From NCBI RefSeq assembly GCF_024399315.1, contig NZ_CP075170.1:1302001-1366000 (forward strand): a stretch of 64,000 nt of DNA, in the 5' to 3' direction. A program made the translations under genes and the position numbers. Positions 9,325 to 19,387 of this stretch are shown piece by piece (the stretch's first letter is position 1; the number at the start of each line of letters is the position of its first letter). Below the pieces are notes generated by a model, which saw only the letters and a program-made list of their open reading frames with translations, did no database searches and was not told the DNA's origin. Source of the stretch: Chryseobacterium sp. MA9. Its GTDB lineage: Bacteria; Bacteroidota; Bacteroidia; Flavobacteriales; Weeksellaceae.

Positions 9325-9808
9325 CTGTTTTTTTGTCTTTATTCTCTTTATTAGCTTTTACTACTTTGTTCAAAGAGAGTTTTAAATCGTTTACTTCTTT
9401 TCTGTTCAAATAAGAGATCTGGTATTTCAGTATAGTAGATCCATTATTCTTACTTGAAACGGTGATGTATAATCTTTTGATAAATAAAATACTGACTACA
9501 TCATACTTTATCAGCTTATATTTTGGAAATTCATCATGAAGAGGCTTGTCTAAAAAAGGAATAATATTCCTGTTTTTAAAGTTCAGAGCTTCTCCATCGC
9601 TGTCATATTCAAAAATCTGCCGTCCGCAAATATAAAAGATAATCAGCATCATAATAGGAACAATAATCAATAAATAACTTTCATCCTCCAGCGCATTAAA
9701 TCTATATTTATTAGCTATAAATACAATTATTCCAAGTGCCATTATCATAAGAAGAACGGTACTTAAAAAGTTATAAACTGATGCTTTATTACGGTTACTT
9801 AGTCTCAT
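9299..9808 (-). CDS. Small two-TM membrane protein between parE and parC
   Basis: 169 residues, not recognised. Two hydrophobic segments (about residues 12-33 and 45-62) form a hairpin, followed by a soluble domain of about 100 residues that could be a small beta domain, and a very charged tail (KENKDKKTDDDRR). The 3' end overlaps parC by 26 nt, which argues for cotranscription and coupling with parC. It is placed between the two topoisomerase IV genes. No catalytic motif is seen. Confidence 0.75.
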   Translation of the reverse strand: MRLSNRNKASVYNFLSTVLLMIMALGIIVFIANKYRFNALEDESYLLIIVPIMMLIIFYICGRQIFEYDSDGEALNFKNRNIIPFLDKPLHDEFPKYKLIKYDVVSILFIKRLYITVSSKNNGSTILKYQISYLNRKEVNDLKLSLNKVVKANKENKDKKTDDDRRIFA

Positions 9809-9906
9809 TTGATTTTTTTTGTTGTAAGTTTCCTAATTTCTTACTTCAAACTGTGTTTTTTTAACCTCTGCATTGTTCCCATGGATAGTTTTAAGTTTTA
9901 ATTTTT

Positions 9907-11793
9907 TTAATTTTCTACTTCATTCAGAATTTCTTTTTTAGCAATATCAGTATCATCTTCTACAACGAGGTTTTCAAGAATGAAAGTTTGTCTGTCCGGA
10001 GTATTTTTTCCCATATAAAACTCCAGAAGCTGTTCAATGGTTTGGTCTCTCCCTAACACCACAGGTTCCAGTCTGATATCCTGACCTATAAAATGTTTGA
10101 ATTCATCCGGAGAAATTTCTCCTAATCCCTTAAATCGTGTGATTTCAGGATTTTTCCCCAGATCATTCAATGCTTTTACTCTTTCGGCTTCTGAATAACA
10201 GTATCTTGTTTCTTTTTTGTTTCTTACCCTGAATAAAGGGGTTTGAAGAATATAAAGGTGTCCGTTTTTAATCAGATCCGGGAAGAACTGCAGGAAGAAA
10301 GTAATCATCAGCAAACGAATGTGCATTCCATCAACATCGGCATCGGTAGCAATAATCACCTGATTGTATCTCAGGTCTTCCAGGCTTTCTTCAATATTTA
10401 AAGCAGCCTGAAGAAGGTTAAATTCTTCATTTTCATATACCACCTTCTTAGTAAGACCATAGCAGTTCAATGGTTTACCTTTCAGTGAAAATACAGCTTG
10501 AGTTTCCACATCTCTGGATTTTGTGATAGATCCTGATGCAGAATCTCCTTCGGTAATGAAGATCTGAGTATCTCCTTTTCTTTCTGCTTTCTGATCATTA
10601 TAATGCTGTCTGCAGTCACGAAGTTTTTTATTGTGAAGAGAGACTTTTTTAGCTCTTTCTCTAGCCAGTTTCTGAATCCCGGAAAGTTCTTTTCTTTCTC
10701 TCTCAGAAATCAATATTTTTCTTTGAATGGCCTCTGCAATTTCCGGGTTCTTGTGTAAGAAATTATCCAGTTTGCTTTTTAGGAAATCAATGATGAATGT
10801 TCTTACGGTAGGTCCGTTCGGTCCCATATCATTAGATCCTAATTTTGTTTTGGTCTGAGATTCGAAAACCGGTTCTTCTACATTGATGGAGATTGCAGCA
10901 ATGATAGACTTTCTGATATCAGAAGCTTCAAAGCTTTTATTAAAAAACTCACGGATTGTCTTCACATAAGCTTCACGGAATGCATTAAGGTGGGTTCCAC
11001 CCTGTGTGGTATTCTGTCCGTTTACGAATGAAAAATAGGTTTCCATCTGAGATTTGTCAGTATGGGTGATGGCCACTTCAATATCATCATCTTTTAAATG
11101 AACAATAGGGTAAAGTGTCTCGCTTTCCAGTTCTTCTTCAAGGAGATCTTTAAGACCGTTTTCAGAGAAATAGGTTTCTCCGTTGAAAAGAATTTTAAGC
11201 CCTGGATTCAGGTATGCATAATTCCGGAGCATTCTTTCGATATACTCTTTTCTGTATTTGAAATGCAGGAATATATCCCCATCCGGAATGAAAGAAATTT
11301 CAGTACCGTTTCTGTCAGAAGTCTCTTTTTCTTCAAAGTTCTCTTTGATAAGTCCCTGGGAAAATTCTGCAGCTTTCATTTTCCCGTCACGGAAAGAACG
11401 TACTCGGAAATACTCAGAAAGTGCATTTACCGCTTTGGTACCGACTCCATTCAATCCTACAGATTTTTTGAACGCCTTACTGTCGTATTTACCTCCGGTA
11501 TTCATTTTGGAAACAGCATCTACTACTTTTCCCAATGGAATTCCACGTCCAAAGTCACGAACTGTAACTTTTCCGTCATCCACTTTTATTTCGATTCTTT
11601 TACCTGATCTCATCCTGAACTCATCAATGGAGTTATCCAGGATTTCTTTAAGCAGAATATAAATACCGTCATCAGCGGAAGACCCATCACCAAGCTTCCC
11701 GATGTACATGCCGGGACGCAGACGGATATGTTCCTGCCAATCGAGGGTTCTGATATTATCTTCTGAATAGGTTGGATTTATTTCTTGTGACAT
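9907..11793 (-). CDS. parE: DNA topoisomerase IV subunit B
   Basis: I place the start at the ATG 11791-11793 (628 residues, beginning [12 protein letters not shown]). The longer frame adds 36 residues unlike the family and would run past the predicted promoter at 11814. GHKL ATPase motifs include [13 protein letters not shown] at about 113-125. The Toprim motif EGDSASG is at 415-421, with [12 protein letters not shown] further on. ATP-driven type II topoisomerase subunit, partner of parC. Confidence 0.93.
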   Translation of the reverse strand: MSQEINPTYSEDNIRTLDWQEHIRLRPGMYIGKLGDGSSADDGIYILLKEILDNSIDEFRMRSGKRIEIKVDDGKVTVRDFGRGIPLGKVVDAVSKMNTGGKYDSKAFKKSVGLNGVGTKAVNALSEYFRVRSFRDGKMKAAEFSQGLIKENFEEKETSDRNGTEISFIPDGDIFLHFKYRKEYIERMLRNYAYLNPGLKILFNGETYFSENGLKDLLEEELESETLYPIVHLKDDDIEVAITHTDKSQMETYFSFVNGQNTTQGGTHLNAFREAYVKTIREFFNKSFEASDIRKSIIAAISINVEEPVFESQTKTKLGSNDMGPNGPTVRTFIIDFLKSKLDNFLHKNPEIAEAIQRKILISERERKELSGIQKLARERAKKVSLHNKKLRDCRQHYNDQKAERKGDTQIFITEGDSASGSITKSRDVETQAVFSLKGKPLNCYGLTKKVVYENEEFNLLQAALNIEESLEDLRYNQVIIATDADVDGMHIRLLMITFFLQFFPDLIKNGHLYILQTPLFRVRNKKETRYCYSEAERVKALNDLGKNPEITRFKGLGEISPDEFKHFIGQDIRLEPVVLGRDQTIEQLLEFYMGKNTPDRQTFILENLVVEDDTDIAKKEILNEVEN

Positions 11794-11813
11794 ATATGAT
11801 TTCAGCAAACATA

Positions 11814-11821
11814 CAAAAGTA
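11814..11821 (-). promoter_or_regulatory. Predicted -7 box for parE
   Basis: On the minus strand this reads TACTTTTG (TAnnTTTG). Transcription would begin near 11807, 14 nt before the chosen parE ATG. No clear -33 element. Confidence 0.4.
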
Positions 11822-11933
11822 CAAAATTGTATAAAATTATCCGAATTTTTCAGTTTGTTTTTTAAAGATTTTCTCAAAAAAATTGCAGTATTATCAATCA
11901 AATTATATAATTTTCACAATTATTCTACTAAAT

Positions 11934-14870
11934 GTGAAAAAAATTACAATCTCTTGCTTATTTTTCTTCATTTTACTGGCTGTTTCATTATGTAATGCTC
12001 AAATTCCGGGAATGGTACATTATAATGAAGGAGATGGGCTCAACAGCTCATATACCTACGGATTGAATCAGGATGAAGACGGATTCATCTATATAGGAAG
12101 TGACAATGGTTTTTTCAGGTTTGACGGAACAGAATTTAAGCAGTTCGGAAGTAAGAACGGGTTAAAAAACATTGAGATCCTTGATTGTTTTCCAATTCCC
12201 GGCAACGGAATGTTTATTATTTCTTTCCTGAATGATTTCGCGTATCTGAAAAAAGGCAGAATCATCAATTCAGACCGCAATCCGGAATTGAAAAAAATAA
12301 AATTTGATTATACTACAAATACTTATGTCAACGGGAATACAGTCTACCTATATGAGGGAAACAATCCCAAAAACATCTTAGTTTACAAAAACGAGAAAAT
12401 CACGACAATCCCCCTTTTTCTCAATCAGAATGCTTCGGATTCTTATCTTGCTTTCGGGTTGAATATAACAAACGGACTTCTTTACATTTCTGATAAATAT
12501 AAAAAGAAGAATATGGAAGTCTACAATGTTTTCACCAGAAAAAAAACAGTCTGCAATATTTCGATCGAAACCAATACAATAGTAACAAGGAAGGGCGATT
12601 TTTTTATTTTAAAAAATGGAAGAATGGTTGATGTGTACAAAGTCTACCATCAGTCCCATTTCAAAAAAATTGCATCCTATACGGCTCGCGAAGACATACG
12701 CCGTCTGGCGATTGATAAAGACTCCCGTATCTGGGCGTGCCTTGAAAATGGTGGTGTCCTGTACTTCAAAAACTCTTTCATGGAAGCGAAAGGCTTATCA
12801 GATCCAATCAGATTGATGGACGGCTACATTATCCATGATGTATTGACGGATAAGGACAACAATCTTTGGTTTTCTACCAGAAACAATGGCCTTTTCTTTA
12901 TTTCGGACCTGTTTTTCAAAAATTATATTCATTTTCCTGTTAGGAACAACTCATCCCATATTACGGCTATTACTAAAAACGGAAATCGAATCTATCTCGG
13001 CTATAATAAAGCCAAAGGTGGTATTTACCATAACGGAGTCATCACGGACCTTTATTTGGGAGGAAACTCACAACTTGAAAATAAAGCTATTTTTTCTGAT
13101 GGAAATACAACCATCTTCGGGCTTTCCAGAAATCCGGTCCGGTATAATACTGTAACAGGAAAAAAACATGCTTTACAAGGAATCGTTATTAAAAATATGG
13201 TACCCTATACCTCAGGATCTGTACTTTTCTGTACTTTAGAAGGTCTTATTGCCTATAATCACCATACAGAATTCCATAAAAAGCTGATGATGGGTGACCG
13301 TATTTATACAGCATTGCCATATACCAAAGACAGCATCTTTGCCGGAACATTTAAAGACCTCTATAAACTGAATACTGCTACACAAAAGAAAAAGCTGTTT
13401 CTGGAAGGATATTATTTTACAGATATTAAAAAGCTCAGTCATAACCTTTATGCAGGCGCTACCAATCTTAACGGGGTCATTTTGTTTAATAATTCCAGGG
13501 TGGTAAAAAAAATCACAGAAAACAATGGCCTTCTGACAAGACAGATCAAAAAAATAGAAATAGAGAATGAAAAAGTTTTCTGGGTGAGCACCAATTATGG
13601 TCTTAGCAGAATTGAGTTTAAAGATAAAAAATTAAAAATAGATAATTTCACCCATACAGATGGCCTTCCCTCCAATGTCGTTGCCGGATGTGTTATTTCC
13701 GGAGATACCGTTTATGCAGGTACATCAAAAGGTCTGGGCATTCTTTCCATCAAAAACCTGCTAAGCCAGCAGAAATCTGTTCATAAAAAAGTAATCATTA
13801 ATTCTGTAAAGATCGGGAATAATCATTTTTTTGATCTTGACAAACCACTGGCAGGCAAGACTCCGGATAACAGTCTGACCTTCAATGTAAGTTTTCCGGA
13901 TTTTGCTTCACAGGGAAAAATCAGTTATCGATATAAAGTTGAAGGACTAAGTGAGGACTGGCAAACCGGCAGCTCCCCGAATATTACTTTCAACTCTATT
14001 CCCCCGGGAGATTATATTTTTAAAATTTTCGGATTGGGCTACAACGGGAGAAGGTCGTATGCCTCTACCGACCTGCATTTTGAGATCAAACCTGCATTCT
14101 GGCAGACGTGGTGGTTCAAACTGCTTCTTGTCTTCATTGGATCCGTTGCATTATCTATCCTAATTACACTTTATTTTCAGAAAAAGAGAAATAAAAAACT
14201 GGAGACTTTATATTACGAAAAGAAAATTGCAGAACTGGAGCTTCAGGCCATTAAAGCACAGATTAACCCTCATTTCATTTATAACTGTCTCAATTCCATT
14301 CATTTTTTACTTTACAAAAAAGATTATAATGAAGCGGAGAACTATCTTAATACCTTTTCTGTAATGATCCGGAAAACGCTTCATTATTCCGAAAAAACCT
14401 TTATGCCCATAAAAGAAGAAGCAGAATATCTGTCTTTATATCTGAATATGGAAAAACTACGCCTGAAAGATCTTTTCGATTATAAAATTACCGTTTCCAA
14501 AAATGTAAATGAAAGCTGGACCGTTCCTTCACTCCTCATACAGCCTTTTGTAGAGAATGCTATAAAACATGGTGTAGCGAATCTTCAGGACAGAAAAGGA
14601 AACATTGAAGTGTTGTTTCATCATACGGGAACAACTCTCTGTGTAATTATTGAAGACAACGGTACAGGCATTGGAAAAAAGCGTCATTCTAATGCAAATT
14701 CTTTCGGAGTAAAATTATCTGAAAAGAGAATTGAAACATTCAGACAGCTTTTTGATACTAATATCATTCTAGAAATAACCGATCTTCAGGAGAAAGAAAA
14801 AAGACCGGGAACTCAAATCACACTTTATATTACACCTTATGAAAACCAAAATACAGGCATGCATCATTGA
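11934..14870 (+). CDS. LytS-type sensor histidine kinase with periplasmic propeller and Y_Y_Y domain
   Basis: The frame is open from an ATG at 11883, but I prefer the GTG at 11934 (978 residues). It gives a clean signal peptide (VKKIT then a hydrophobic run ending LCNA), and a -7-like box (TAATTTTC, 11908-11915) lies between the two starts. Order: signal peptide; two-component-regulator beta-propeller repeats (about 25-620); Y_Y_Y domain (about 640-710); one TM (about 725-747); coiled coil; His_kinase domain with the INPHF motif at about 776; HATPase with the N box QPFVENAIKHG near 870 and EDNGTGIG. It overlaps the response regulator by 32 nt. Confidence 0.88.
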   Translation: MKKITISCLFFFILLAVSLCNAQIPGMVHYNEGDGLNSSYTYGLNQDEDGFIYIGSDNGFFRFDGTEFKQFGSKNGLKNIEILDCFPIPGNGMFIISFLNDFAYLKKGRIINSDRNPELKKIKFDYTTNTYVNGNTVYLYEGNNPKNILVYKNEKITTIPLFLNQNASDSYLAFGLNITNGLLYISDKYKKKNMEVYNVFTRKKTVCNISIETNTIVTRKGDFFILKNGRMVDVYKVYHQSHFKKIASYTAREDIRRLAIDKDSRIWACLENGGVLYFKNSFMEAKGLSDPIRLMDGYIIHDVLTDKDNNLWFSTRNNGLFFISDLFFKNYIHFPVRNNSSHITAITKNGNRIYLGYNKAKGGIYHNGVITDLYLGGNSQLENKAIFSDGNTTIFGLSRNPVRYNTVTGKKHALQGIVIKNMVPYTSGSVLFCTLEGLIAYNHHTEFHKKLMMGDRIYTALPYTKDSIFAGTFKDLYKLNTATQKKKLFLEGYYFTDIKKLSHNLYAGATNLNGVILFNNSRVVKKITENNGLLTRQIKKIEIENEKVFWVSTNYGLSRIEFKDKKLKIDNFTHTDGLPSNVVAGCVISGDTVYAGTSKGLGILSIKNLLSQQKSVHKKVIINSVKIGNNHFFDLDKPLAGKTPDNSLTFNVSFPDFASQGKISYRYKVEGLSEDWQTGSSPNITFNSIPPGDYIFKIFGLGYNGRRSYASTDLHFEIKPAFWQTWWFKLLLVFIGSVALSILITLYFQKKRNKKLETLYYEKKIAELELQAIKAQINPHFIYNCLNSIHFLLYKKDYNEAENYLNTFSVMIRKTLHYSEKTFMPIKEEAEYLSLYLNMEKLRLKDLFDYKITVSKNVNESWTVPSLLIQPFVENAIKHGVANLQDRKGNIEVLFHHTGTTLCVIIEDNGTGIGKKRHSNANSFGVKLSEKRIETFRQLFDTNIILEITDLQEKEKRPGTQITLYITPYENQNTGMHH

Positions 14871-15564
14871 TGACGAGCAGGATGGAAGAGATTATATTTC
14901 CCTGCTGCTGGAGAATGAATTTCCAGAAATAGAGAATACCTACCAGGCAGCCAGTGTAGAGGAAGCCTATATTTATCTTACCAAAAACTCACCTGACATT
15001 CTTTTTCTGGACGTTCAGCTGAAAGATGGGACTGCATTTGACCTTCTTTCAAAGTTCAGAGAAGTTGATTCAAGAATTATTTTCATTACAGCTTTTGAAA
15101 ATTTTGCAATTCAGGCCATTAAAAACGGAGCTGCCGATTACCTATTAAAGCCTATCAAAAAAATGGAATTCATCATCGCCGTGAATAAAGTTCTGGAGAG
15201 CATCAGAAAAAGTAAAAATACAGTAAGTCTTCAAAATAATAAGATCAGCCTTCCGACCCTGCAGGGGTTTAAACTCACAGATATCAATGAAATCATCCGT
15301 TGTGAGGCAGATTCCAGCTATACTACATTTTATTTCACAGATAAAACCAAGATCATTGTTTCCAAAACACTCCACGAGTTTGAGGAACAGCTTTCAAAAT
15401 ATAGTTTTTTCAGGATCCATCATAAGCACCTGATCAACTTGTCTCATCTTAAAGAATATATCAAAGGAAAAGGCGGCCAGGTAGTGATGGCAGACCATTC
15501 TGTACTGGATGTTTCCGTCCGGAAAAAGAATGATTTCCTTCACCGGATAGGATATCTGGATTAA
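14839..15564 (+). CDS. LytTR-family response regulator
   Basis: 241 residues. Receiver domain at 1-120 with acidic pocket DDE (11-13), phospho-acceptor Asp58 in ILFLDVQ and Lys in LLKPIKK. LytTR DNA-binding domain at about 140-238, including the FFRIHHKHLIN segment typical of the family. The start overlaps the kinase gene by 32 nt, so the pair forms one translationally coupled two-component system. Its target may be the T9SS-exported protein gene 207 nt downstream, but no operator can be read with confidence. Confidence 0.9.
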   Translation: MKTKIQACIIDDEQDGRDYISLLLENEFPEIENTYQAASVEEAYIYLTKNSPDILFLDVQLKDGTAFDLLSKFREVDSRIIFITAFENFAIQAIKNGAADYLLKPIKKMEFIIAVNKVLESIRKSKNTVSLQNNKISLPTLQGFKLTDINEIIRCEADSSYTTFYFTDKTKIIVSKTLHEFEEQLSKYSFFRIHHKHLINLSHLKEYIKGKGGQVVMADHSVLDVSVRKKNDFLHRIGYLD

Positions 15565-15771
15565 AAAACACTCCTTCTCAATCGAAAACCAAAATCATCA
15601 TCCAACTACAATTAAAAGCAACTTACTGACACTTATTAAGATAATAAATACACTTATCAACCCGTATTACCGAACGCTTTAATATCATAATACCTTTACC
15701 AGAAGTCAATACACAAAATTTAATACTAAAGTTTTTTGTTGATTTTTGATCTATAAAATCAATACTGTATT

Positions 15772-16995
15772 ATGATAAAAGCATACATTTTTACCATCTG
15801 CATTTTTTTGGGCGGTCTGCTTTTCAAAGCACAAGCACCCTGCTCAGATTTTGATTCACCTACCTTTCCGGCCGGAAACTGGGTTCATGCTCCTTATCCT
15901 AATGGCAATGTAACCATTTCAAGCGGCACCCCCAACACGCTGGACGGTTCTCAGTTTCTAAAACTAATTGATGACTCCGGAGGTTCCAGGCTCATCAATA
16001 CCATAGATTTTAAGAATCTGGGTCAACGGTTTCCGGGACAATGCTTATTTTTTGACTTCTATCTTGAAAATGACGGAACTTTTAATGGGTCTCCACCCAT
16101 ACATCCAGCCATTCACATCATGTCCGGAAGCAAAATAATCACGTTTGTTGCCAATATCACTGTAACTGAAGGAAGCGGATGGGTACGGGTACGTGCTCCT
16201 ATTGCCAACTGTAGCGGCTCTGTTCTTCCCTCCAATTCTGAAGGAACCTGGACAATGGATCCCAGCAGTGGCACAACCTGTACAGACTTCAACAACATCA
16301 TCAATAATTCAACTGCTGTAATGATCACTCCTGATTATACATCAAATCCATCTGAAATAGTATGGTATGACAACATCTGTATAAAACCGTGTGCTGACTG
16401 TGACCCGAATTTCAAACTTGAAACCTCATTCAGCTCTACAAGCAATAGTGCAACAGCTAAAGTATTTTTAGACAGTTATAATCCTCCCAACAACTATTCT
16501 GTAAACTGGGGAGATGGAACTCCGCTTACTGATCACATGACTTCACACACCTATAATACTCCCGGTTCATACACGGTATGTGTAATTCAATCTGACAGCA
16601 AAGGTTTAAAAAAATGCAGCACATGCATTACATTTTGCTATTCAAGAAAAGTCATTTTAAAAGAAACTGACAACACAGGTCTCCGCAGTAAACGTCCTGA
16701 CCTGGAAGCCATTTCGAAAGAGGAGCTTCAGGCGAACAGAAAAAGAGATATTTTATTAGTCCCGAATCCTGCCAAAAACTATGTGGATGTACAAACATCT
16801 CTTTCAAAGAAGGAAACAGCAGCTGTAAGAATTATTGACAGTTCAGGAAAAACAGTATTAGAAAAGATTGAAAATCTCAATAGTGGCCGCCAAAACATCA
16901 GATTGAATATTGAGAAGCTAATCCAGGGAACTTATATTGTAGAACTCACATCTGAAGGAAAAACAGGTTCACAGAAACTAATGATCTCCAAATAA
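15772..16995 (+). CDS. Secreted PKD-domain protein with T9SS type A sorting domain
   Basis: 407 residues. Signal peptide at 1-21 (ends FKAQ). An all-beta region with several Cys follows (about 22-210). A PKD-like domain lies at about 215-285 with VNWGDGTP and HTYNTPGSYTVCV. The C-terminal domain (about 333-407) begins VPNPAKNYVDV and ends GSQKLMISK, typical of type IX secretion substrates. The protein should be exported through the outer membrane and anchored or released. No catalytic motif is recognised. It lies downstream of a two-component system that could control it. Confidence 0.82.
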   Translation: MIKAYIFTICIFLGGLLFKAQAPCSDFDSPTFPAGNWVHAPYPNGNVTISSGTPNTLDGSQFLKLIDDSGGSRLINTIDFKNLGQRFPGQCLFFDFYLENDGTFNGSPPIHPAIHIMSGSKIITFVANITVTEGSGWVRVRAPIANCSGSVLPSNSEGTWTMDPSSGTTCTDFNNIINNSTAVMITPDYTSNPSEIVWYDNICIKPCADCDPNFKLETSFSSTSNSATAKVFLDSYNPPNNYSVNWGDGTPLTDHMTSHTYNTPGSYTVCVIQSDSKGLKKCSTCITFCYSRKVILKETDNTGLRSKRPDLEAISKEELQANRKRDILLVPNPAKNYVDVQTSLSKKETAAVRIIDSSGKTVLEKIENLNSGRQNIRLNIEKLIQGTYIVELTSEGKTGSQKLMISK

Positions 16996-17016
16996 ATAAT
17001 CAAGAAAACAATAACC

Positions 17017-17066
17017 AAAATGCAGTTTCAAAAGCCGAAAAATTTAACTTTTGAGACTGCATTTTT
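17017..17066. terminator. Bidirectional intrinsic terminator
   Basis: A 17-bp stem (AAATGCAGTTTCAAAAG pairing with CTTTTGAGACTGCATTT, one G-U) with A-run before and T-run after. It sits between the convergent genes ending at 16995 and 17098. Confidence 0.88.
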
Positions 17067-17097
17067 GATATCCCAATCACTTGTAAAGGGCAGATAT

Positions 17098-17640
17098 TTA
17101 TCTTTTTTCTAATTGTCCAATCATATTTTTCAACATAACAGGTACGATCAACTTATGAAAAGGGCGAACAGGAAGAAAATATAACACCCCCAGCCAATTA
17201 TGAAACTTTACCGTAGTTGATATGGTAAGGGATTTTTCGTCAAGATGTTCTTTATTTTTATCAAATAAAAGGGAAACTCTGAAATCCAGATGTTTATCAT
17301 CCTCCCCAATAATAATTTCATTATCTGTTTTATCAAACACCTTGAAAATACCCATACGCTCTCCCACTTCACATTTAAAATCCTTTTCCAGCCGCGGCTT
17401 TTCTGTTTCAGATCCGGTTTTAAGCCCTAACAACCCTACTACTTTATTTCTGAATGCAAACATTTTCTTTCCCCATTTCGGTCCGCTTGTAAAGAATGCT
17501 TTTCCAATTTCTGAAATATCAATATTCCGGCTGCCATGCGACAATTCTCCTTCAAAACTATCAATATAATCAAAATCTTTTTTTCCTTGGGATAAAACTG
17601 ATTTTTCAGGAAACTCTGTCTTCTTAATCTTCATTGTCAT
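17098..17640 (-). CDS. DUF2867 domain-containing protein
   Basis: About 180 residues. I start at one of two close ATGs (17640 or 17634, beginning MTMKIKK or MKIKK) because the upstream residues look like untranslated leader. The C-terminal segment with FHNWLGVLYFLPVRPFHKLIVPVML is characteristic of DUF2867, a family also found fused to SDR-like proteins. Small soluble protein of unknown biochemical role. Single gene, convergent with the T9SS protein gene. Confidence 0.75.
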   Translation of the reverse strand: MTMKIKKTEFPEKSVLSQGKKDFDYIDSFEGELSHGSRNIDISEIGKAFFTSGPKWGKKMFAFRNKVVGLLGLKTGSETEKPRLEKDFKCEVGERMGIFKVFDKTDNEIIIGEDDKHLDFRVSLLFDKNKEHLDEKSLTISTTVKFHNWLGVLYFLPVRPFHKLIVPVMLKNMIGQLEKR

Positions 17641-17861
17641 TGTTTTTAATAGTTGTGTATCTAACAAATGTAGGTATCTTTCTGTAAATTAAAAAGCAAA
17701 AAACCAAACATATGTTTAAAATCATATTTATCCAAAAATTTATCATTTAAACTATTAAATATCTCAACATCAGCTTTAACTTATCTCTATTTAATTTTTT
17801 ATTTTTATAAGTTGAATCTGTTTTAAATATTTCATTAAATTCGATTAACAAAACTGTTTTT

Positions 17862-19013
17862 ATGATACAACTTCCTTTATCAAAACTTTCCAATGTAGGA
17901 ACTACTATTTTCACTCAGATGACTCAACTTGCCAACGAAAATGAAGCGATCAATCTTTCTCAGGGATTTCCGGATTTTATGCCTGATCCGGAATTGTTAA
18001 ATCATGTAGATCACTTTATTAAAAACGGCTTTAACCAGTACGCCCCGCTGGGCGGTATGATTGGTCTGAAGGAAGAAATTGCCAGAAAAATTGAGAACAG
18101 CCATCACACAATTTATCATCCAGACTCTGAAATAACAATTACGGCAGGCGGAACACAGGCTATTTTCACAGCCATTGCTTCTTTTATCAAGAAGGATGAT
18201 GAAGTGATTATTTTTGAACCGGCCTATGATTGTTATGAACCTACTGTAGAGCTTTTCGGAGGTATTGTAAAACGTTTTGAAATGAAAGCTCCGGATTATA
18301 AAATTGATTGGACTGCCGTAAAAAATCTTGTCAGTGACAAAACAAGAATGATTATTCTTAATAATCCCAACAATCCATCCGGAAAAATACTTACAGAAAA
18401 TGATATACAAGAGCTTATTCAGCTGGTAAAAGGAACTTCCATTCTTATTTTAAGTGATGAAGTGTATGAAAATATTGTTTTTGACGGAAAACAACATCTA
18501 AGCATCTGTAAATATCCGGAATTGAAAGAAAGGAGTCTTCTTGTTGCTTCTTTCGGGAAACTTTTTCACGTTACCGGCTGGAAAGTAGGCTACTGTGCAG
18601 CTCCCAAAATCTTAACGGATGAATTCAGAAAAGTACACCAGTTCAACGTTTTCTGTGTAAATACTCCTGTTCAGCTTGCATTGGCGGAATACATGAAAAA
18701 CGATGAACATTATATTCATCTGAATCAGTTTTTTCAGGAAAAAAGAGATTTTCTGAGAAAAGGTCTTACAGGAACATCTTTTGAACTTCTGGATTGCGAA
18801 GGAACTTATTTTCAGGCAGTAAAGTATGATAAGATTTCGGATAAAAATGATTTTGATTTTGCCTCTGAGCTTACAATCAATCATAAGGTGGCAAGCGTTC
18901 CTTTTTCTTCGTTTTATAAAAATAAGCTGAATGAGAATGTGATCAGGCTATGTTTTGCCAAGAAACAGGAAACGTTGGAGAGAGCTATTGAGAATTTATC
19001 AAGGATATCGTAA
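17862..19013 (+). CDS. Methionine/kynurenine-type aminotransferase (PLP, fold type I)
   Basis: 383 residues. Motifs: SQGFPDF at 33-39, AGGTQAIFTAI around 95-105, NNPNNPSG at 167-174, SDEVYE at 198-203, and the PLP-binding Lys233 in SFGKLFHVTGWKVGYC. This is the class I/II aminotransferase subgroup of YbdL and kynurenine-glutamine transaminases, which transaminate methionine and aromatic residues. In Bacteroidota it is usually annotated methionine aminotransferase and would act at the last step of methionine salvage. No salvage genes adjoin it. Confidence 0.88.
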   Translation: MIQLPLSKLSNVGTTIFTQMTQLANENEAINLSQGFPDFMPDPELLNHVDHFIKNGFNQYAPLGGMIGLKEEIARKIENSHHTIYHPDSEITITAGGTQAIFTAIASFIKKDDEVIIFEPAYDCYEPTVELFGGIVKRFEMKAPDYKIDWTAVKNLVSDKTRMIILNNPNNPSGKILTENDIQELIQLVKGTSILILSDEVYENIVFDGKQHLSICKYPELKERSLLVASFGKLFHVTGWKVGYCAAPKILTDEFRKVHQFNVFCVNTPVQLALAEYMKNDEHYIHLNQFFQEKRDFLRKGLTGTSFELLDCEGTYFQAVKYDKISDKNDFDFASELTINHKVASVPFSSFYKNKLNENVIRLCFAKKQETLERAIENLSRIS

Positions 19014-19114
19014 TAATTTTTTTGCAATTTTATTATGAAAGACTAAAACAGATGACTTATTGTTATTGATTTTCATATATTTATAAAATAACTAATCCAT
19101 TAAATATCAAAATC

Positions 19115-19291
19115 ATGAAAAAGGAAATCATCTCACAAGGAAAAAAATTAAACAAAGAAGAATTAATTACAATCAATGGAGGGCTGGGCAACGTAAGATG
19201 TACCAATTCTTCAGGATATTGCGTATACATCGGGCCCGGATGCAGAGAGCTCAAATGCCAGCTACCTGAACCTCTTGAAGCTGTTGAATAG
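19115..19291 (+). CDS. Double-Gly leader peptide with Cys-rich core (bacteriocin-like)
   Basis: 58 residues. The leader is basic (about 1-23) and ends in the double glycine of LITINGG. A core of about 35 residues holds four Cys and contains GCRELKCQLPEP. The layout matches precursors cleaved by C39-peptidase ABC exporters (double-Gly type). It is paralogous to the peptide at 21420: both have LNK..L..I.GG in the leader and C-x-E-L-x-C-Q in the core. Followed directly by a strong terminator. No exporter or modifying enzyme is nearby. Activity is unknown. Confidence 0.72.
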   Translation: MKKEIISQGKKLNKEELITINGGLGNVRCTNSSGYCVYIGPGCRELKCQLPEPLEAVE

Positions 19292-19316
19292 TAAAACTTC
19301 AAAGAAAAGAAAAACA

Positions 19317-19354
19317 ATAGTACGGCCGGCTTATTTTTGAGCCGGCCGTACTAT
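19317..19354. terminator. Bidirectional terminator, 15-bp perfect stem
   Basis: ATAGTACGGCCGGCT (19317-19331) pairs perfectly with AGCCGGCCGTACTAT (19340-19354) across an 8-nt T-rich loop. An A-rich run on the left and T's on the right suit both the peptide gene and the convergent SDR gene. Confidence 0.85.
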
Positions 19355-19387
19355 TTTAATGATGACAGTTCGTTCAGCTAATCAATG

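Noticed and set aside
11098..11607. Long plus-strand ORF (169 codons)
   Set aside because: Shadow frame opposite the parE coding region, with no family resemblance.
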